Source of the DNA: Sphingomonas sp. Leaf339 | GTDB taxonomy: Bacteria; Pseudomonadota; Alphaproteobacteria; Sphingomonadales; Sphingomonadaceae | Direction of reading: 5' to 3' | Assembly: GCF_001426195.1 (NCBI RefSeq) | Contig: NZ_LMRS01000001.1 | Span: forward strand, 684,501-748,500 | Length of the DNA: 64,000 nucleotides | In this document: in pieces, positions 62,233 through 64,000 of the stretch | Numbering within the stretch: the stretch's first letter is position 1 | Layout: the number at the start of each line of letters is the position of its first letter | Made by a program: the position numbers and the translations under genes | Notes under the pieces: generated by a model | Told to the model about the DNA's origin: nothing | Seen by the model: the letters and a program-made list of their open reading frames with translations, nothing else | Database searches by the model: none

Positions 62233-63084
62233 CTAGTTCTTCAGCCGCCAACCGCGCTTCAGCAGCGTGTAACAGGTCAGCCCCAGCATCACGTCGATCC
62301 CCAACACGACCAGCGCGCCGAACATCACCGGCGAATCGGCGATTCCCAGAAAGCCGTAACGGAAACCTGAGATGATGTAGAAGAAGGGATTGGCATGGCT
62401 GATCGCCCGCCACGTCGGATCGAGCGCATCGACCGAATAGAATGTCCCAGACAGCAACGAGAGCGGCGCCACGACGAAATTCGTCACGGCCGCGGCATGG
62501 TCGAACTTCTCCGCCCAGATCGACGTCAGCACACCCAGCAGTGCTAGGAAGATCGATCCGCCGATGCCGAACCACAGGATCGCCAGCGGCGCCCGCGGCA
62601 TCACATGCACGCTCGGCCACAGCGCCATCGCCAGTCCCACCGCGCATCCGACGAAGATCGCCCGCGTCACCGCGCCGCCGACCAGCGCCGCTAGCAACTC
62701 CGCCGTCGACAGCGGCGGCATCAGATAATCGACGATCGTCCCCTGGATCTTGCCGACCAGCAGCGAGAAACTGGCGTTGGCGAATGCGTTTTGCAGCATC
62801 CCCATCACGATCAGGCCGGGGGCGATGAAATCGGCGAACGGCACCGCGATTCCAGCGACCTGCACCGCATGCCGGCTGCCCAGTGCGACGGTGAAGATGA
62901 CCAGGAACAACAGCGTCGTGATCGCTGGCGCCCAGATGGTCTGGAGTTGCACCTTGAAGAAACGGCGCACCTCCTTGATATAAAGGGTGCGAAGGCCGCC
63001 CCAGTTGATGCTACGGATGACGGGCACGCCGGGGGCGTTGCGGACCGCTGACTGAATTTCGCCGATTGGGGGCTGGCTGCTCAT
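62233..63084 (-). CDS. ABC-2 type transporter permease
   Basis: 283 residues with six membrane helices. A cytoplasmic segment with KEVRRFFKVQLQTIWAPAIT precedes the ABC-2 permease core, with PGLIVMGMLQNAFANASFS, LLVGKIQGTIVDYLMPPLS, and the C-terminal LSLLSGTFYSVDALDPTWRA and NPFFYIISGFRYGFLG. The ATP-binding partner is not adjacent on either side. Substrate unknown. Confidence 0.9.
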   Translation of the reverse strand: MSSQPPIGEIQSAVRNAPGVPVIRSINWGGLRTLYIKEVRRFFKVQLQTIWAPAITTLLFLVIFTVALGSRHAVQVAGIAVPFADFIAPGLIVMGMLQNAFANASFSLLVGKIQGTIVDYLMPPLSTAELLAALVGGAVTRAIFVGCAVGLAMALWPSVHVMPRAPLAILWFGIGGSIFLALLGVLTSIWAEKFDHAAAVTNFVVAPLSLLSGTFYSVDALDPTWRAISHANPFFYIISGFRYGFLGIADSPVMFGALVVLGIDVMLGLTCYTLLKRGWRLKN

Positions 63085-63147
63085 CGTGCAAGCGCGTAGT
63101 CGCTGCCGCCGCCGCCCGCAACCGGCCGTATTGCTGAGGAACGACGA

Positions 63148-63831
63148 ATGTCATGGACCGACGAGCGGATCGAAACGCTCAGGAAGATGTGGGAGGGCGG
63201 CCAGACGGCCAGCCAGATCGCGGAAGCGCTGGGCGAGGTTAGCCGCAACGCCGTCATCGGCAAGGCGCATCGTCTTGGCCTGCAGGCACGGCCGTCGCCG
63301 GTGAAAATGTCGCCGAGCGAGCCCACGCCGGTTGTGGTCGAGGCAGTGTCTGAACCCGTCGTAGAGGCAGCGCCACCGCCGCCACCCCCACCGCCGTCGG
63401 CGCCGCCTTCACCTCCGGCTCCTGAGCCCGAGCCGGAAGCCGAGGATGACGAGGTCGTCGCGACCCCCGAAGTCGTGCGCGAGACACCGCCGCAACCGAT
63501 CCTGCGCTCGGTCGGCCCCGGCGGCTTCCTGCGTCAGGCACCCGGCGAGCAACAACCGCCAATCGCGCCTGCACCGCCGCGTCGATTGGTGCCCGCCAAG
63601 CCATCCGCCGAGATCGCCGGCAAGACTAGCCTGCTCGATCTGAACGACCGTATCTGCAAATGGCCACTCGGCCATCCGGGTGAACCGGACTTCCATTTTT
63701 GCGGCAAGGCGGTGAACCCGGGTTTCCCGTATTGTGTGGATCACTGCGGTCATGCCTATCAGGCGCAGTTGCCCCGCCGCGATCGCCGTCCTCCGCCGCC
63801 GCTGCCGTTTGGCGGCCCTCGCGTTCGATAA
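63148..63831 (+). CDS. gcrA: Cell-cycle regulator GcrA
   Basis: 227 residues. MSWTDERIETLRKMWEGGQT and SASQIAEALGE-type ASQIAEALGEVSRNAVIGKA then HRLGL is the DNA-binding domain that reads GANTC sites methylated by CcrM. A Pro-rich linker (PPPPPPPPSAPPSPPAPEP) follows. The C-terminal block ICKWPLGHPGEPDFHFCGKA and YCVDHCGHAYQ is the sigma-70 interacting domain. GAGGAACG lies upstream of the ATG. Confidence 0.96.
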   Translation: MSWTDERIETLRKMWEGGQTASQIAEALGEVSRNAVIGKAHRLGLQARPSPVKMSPSEPTPVVVEAVSEPVVEAAPPPPPPPPSAPPSPPAPEPEPEAEDDEVVATPEVVRETPPQPILRSVGPGGFLRQAPGEQQPPIAPAPPRRLVPAKPSAEIAGKTSLLDLNDRICKWPLGHPGEPDFHFCGKAVNPGFPYCVDHCGHAYQAQLPRRDRRPPPPLPFGGPRVR

Positions 63832-64000
63832 GGCGCCAAGCGCCTGCGGACGCGAAGGCCGCTTGGCCGACGCAGCCAGGGGTGCGTTCGATGTTACGGG
63901 CGTTGCCCAGAGCCGGACCGCGAAGGAGGGGGATCGAGACAGAAGCCCGCCCGTCCTGAACTCGCAGACTTCTCGTTCTCCAGCGCACGACAAAAGGGCC
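63832..64000. other. Tail of the window without a recognisable gene
   Basis: 169 bases after gcrA. No ORF with coding character, no tRNA shape, and no clear terminator except a 5-bp stem at 63833-63845. The last bases (AAAAGGGCC) could begin a hairpin cut by the window edge. Confidence 0.4.

Noticed and set aside
1-64000. tRNA, rRNA, CRISPR arrays, insertion sequences, prophage or integration sites
   Set aside because: No cloverleaf, repeat-spacer pattern, transposase, integrase or terminal inverted repeats were seen in any gap; base composition and coding style are uniform.

Overview
The window looks like a chromosomal segment of a high-GC alphaproteobacterium of the family Sphingomonadaceae, most likely Sphingomonas or a close relative. 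This rests on gene content and order and on protein style: a NepR-PhyR-EcfG stress locus with a PhyP-type sensor, GcrA, an F1Fo b' subunit, MurE with the meso-DAP signature, and the NDUFA12-DUF2155-aat cluster. No database search was possible, so the genus is an inference. No rRNA, tRNA, CRISPR array, prophage or insertion sequence was seen. Nearly all DNA is coding, and most neighbouring same-strand genes overlap by 1 to 4 bases.

Layout. 1-7.4 kb: the N-terminus of a fatty acyl-AMP ligase (minus strand), recX, a twin cold-shock-domain protein, an NDUFA12-like protein and a DUF2155 protein that converges on aat, a MliC-like lipoprotein, a Y-family DNA polymerase behind a LexA-type SOS box, a VapBC toxin-antitoxin pair, and a cysteine synthase. 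7.4-26.6 kb: a complete dcw cluster (mraZ, rsmH, ftsL, ftsI, murE, murF, mraY, murD, ftsW, murG, murC, murB, ddl, ftsQ, ftsA, ftsZ). It begins with a repeat array resembling a MraZ operator, ends in an intrinsic terminator, and carries two unexplained small translationally coupled ORFs (murE/murF and murC/murB). 26.7-35.6 kb: a repeat-rich TPR/SPOR protein, dgt, a small secreted protein, argS, a second SPOR protein, nagZ and tatABC.

35.6-40.0 kb: the general stress response locus. It holds an entericidin-like lipoprotein, phyP and nepR on the minus strand, and phyR, a 45-residue membrane peptide and ecfG on the plus strand. Between phyP and the entericidin gene, a perfect EcfG-type promoter precedes two strong stem-loops with C-rich loops. 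I read this as an unannotated GsrN-like small RNA, and it is the most interesting element found. Further EcfG-type promoters sit before nepR and the entericidin gene, with a weaker candidate before a 60-residue ORF.

40-64 kb: glnE-bcp-DUF455, an M23 peptidase, the ydbH-ynbE-ydbL envelope lipid-transport operon, the Fo part of ATP synthase (atpI-B-E-F'-F), a SugE-type SMR exporter, uvrC, a large DUF3857/transglutaminase/TPR protein, recO, leuB, a PMT-family glycosyltransferase, metZ-apaG-lysR, an orphan ABC-2 permease and gcrA.

Functionally the window is dominated by envelope building and division (dcw, SPOR proteins, NagZ, M23 peptidase, YdbH, Tat), with DNA repair (RecX, Pol Y, UvrC, RecO), nitrogen control (GlnE) and the master stress switch, in which phosphorylated PhyR sequesters NepR and so frees EcfG.
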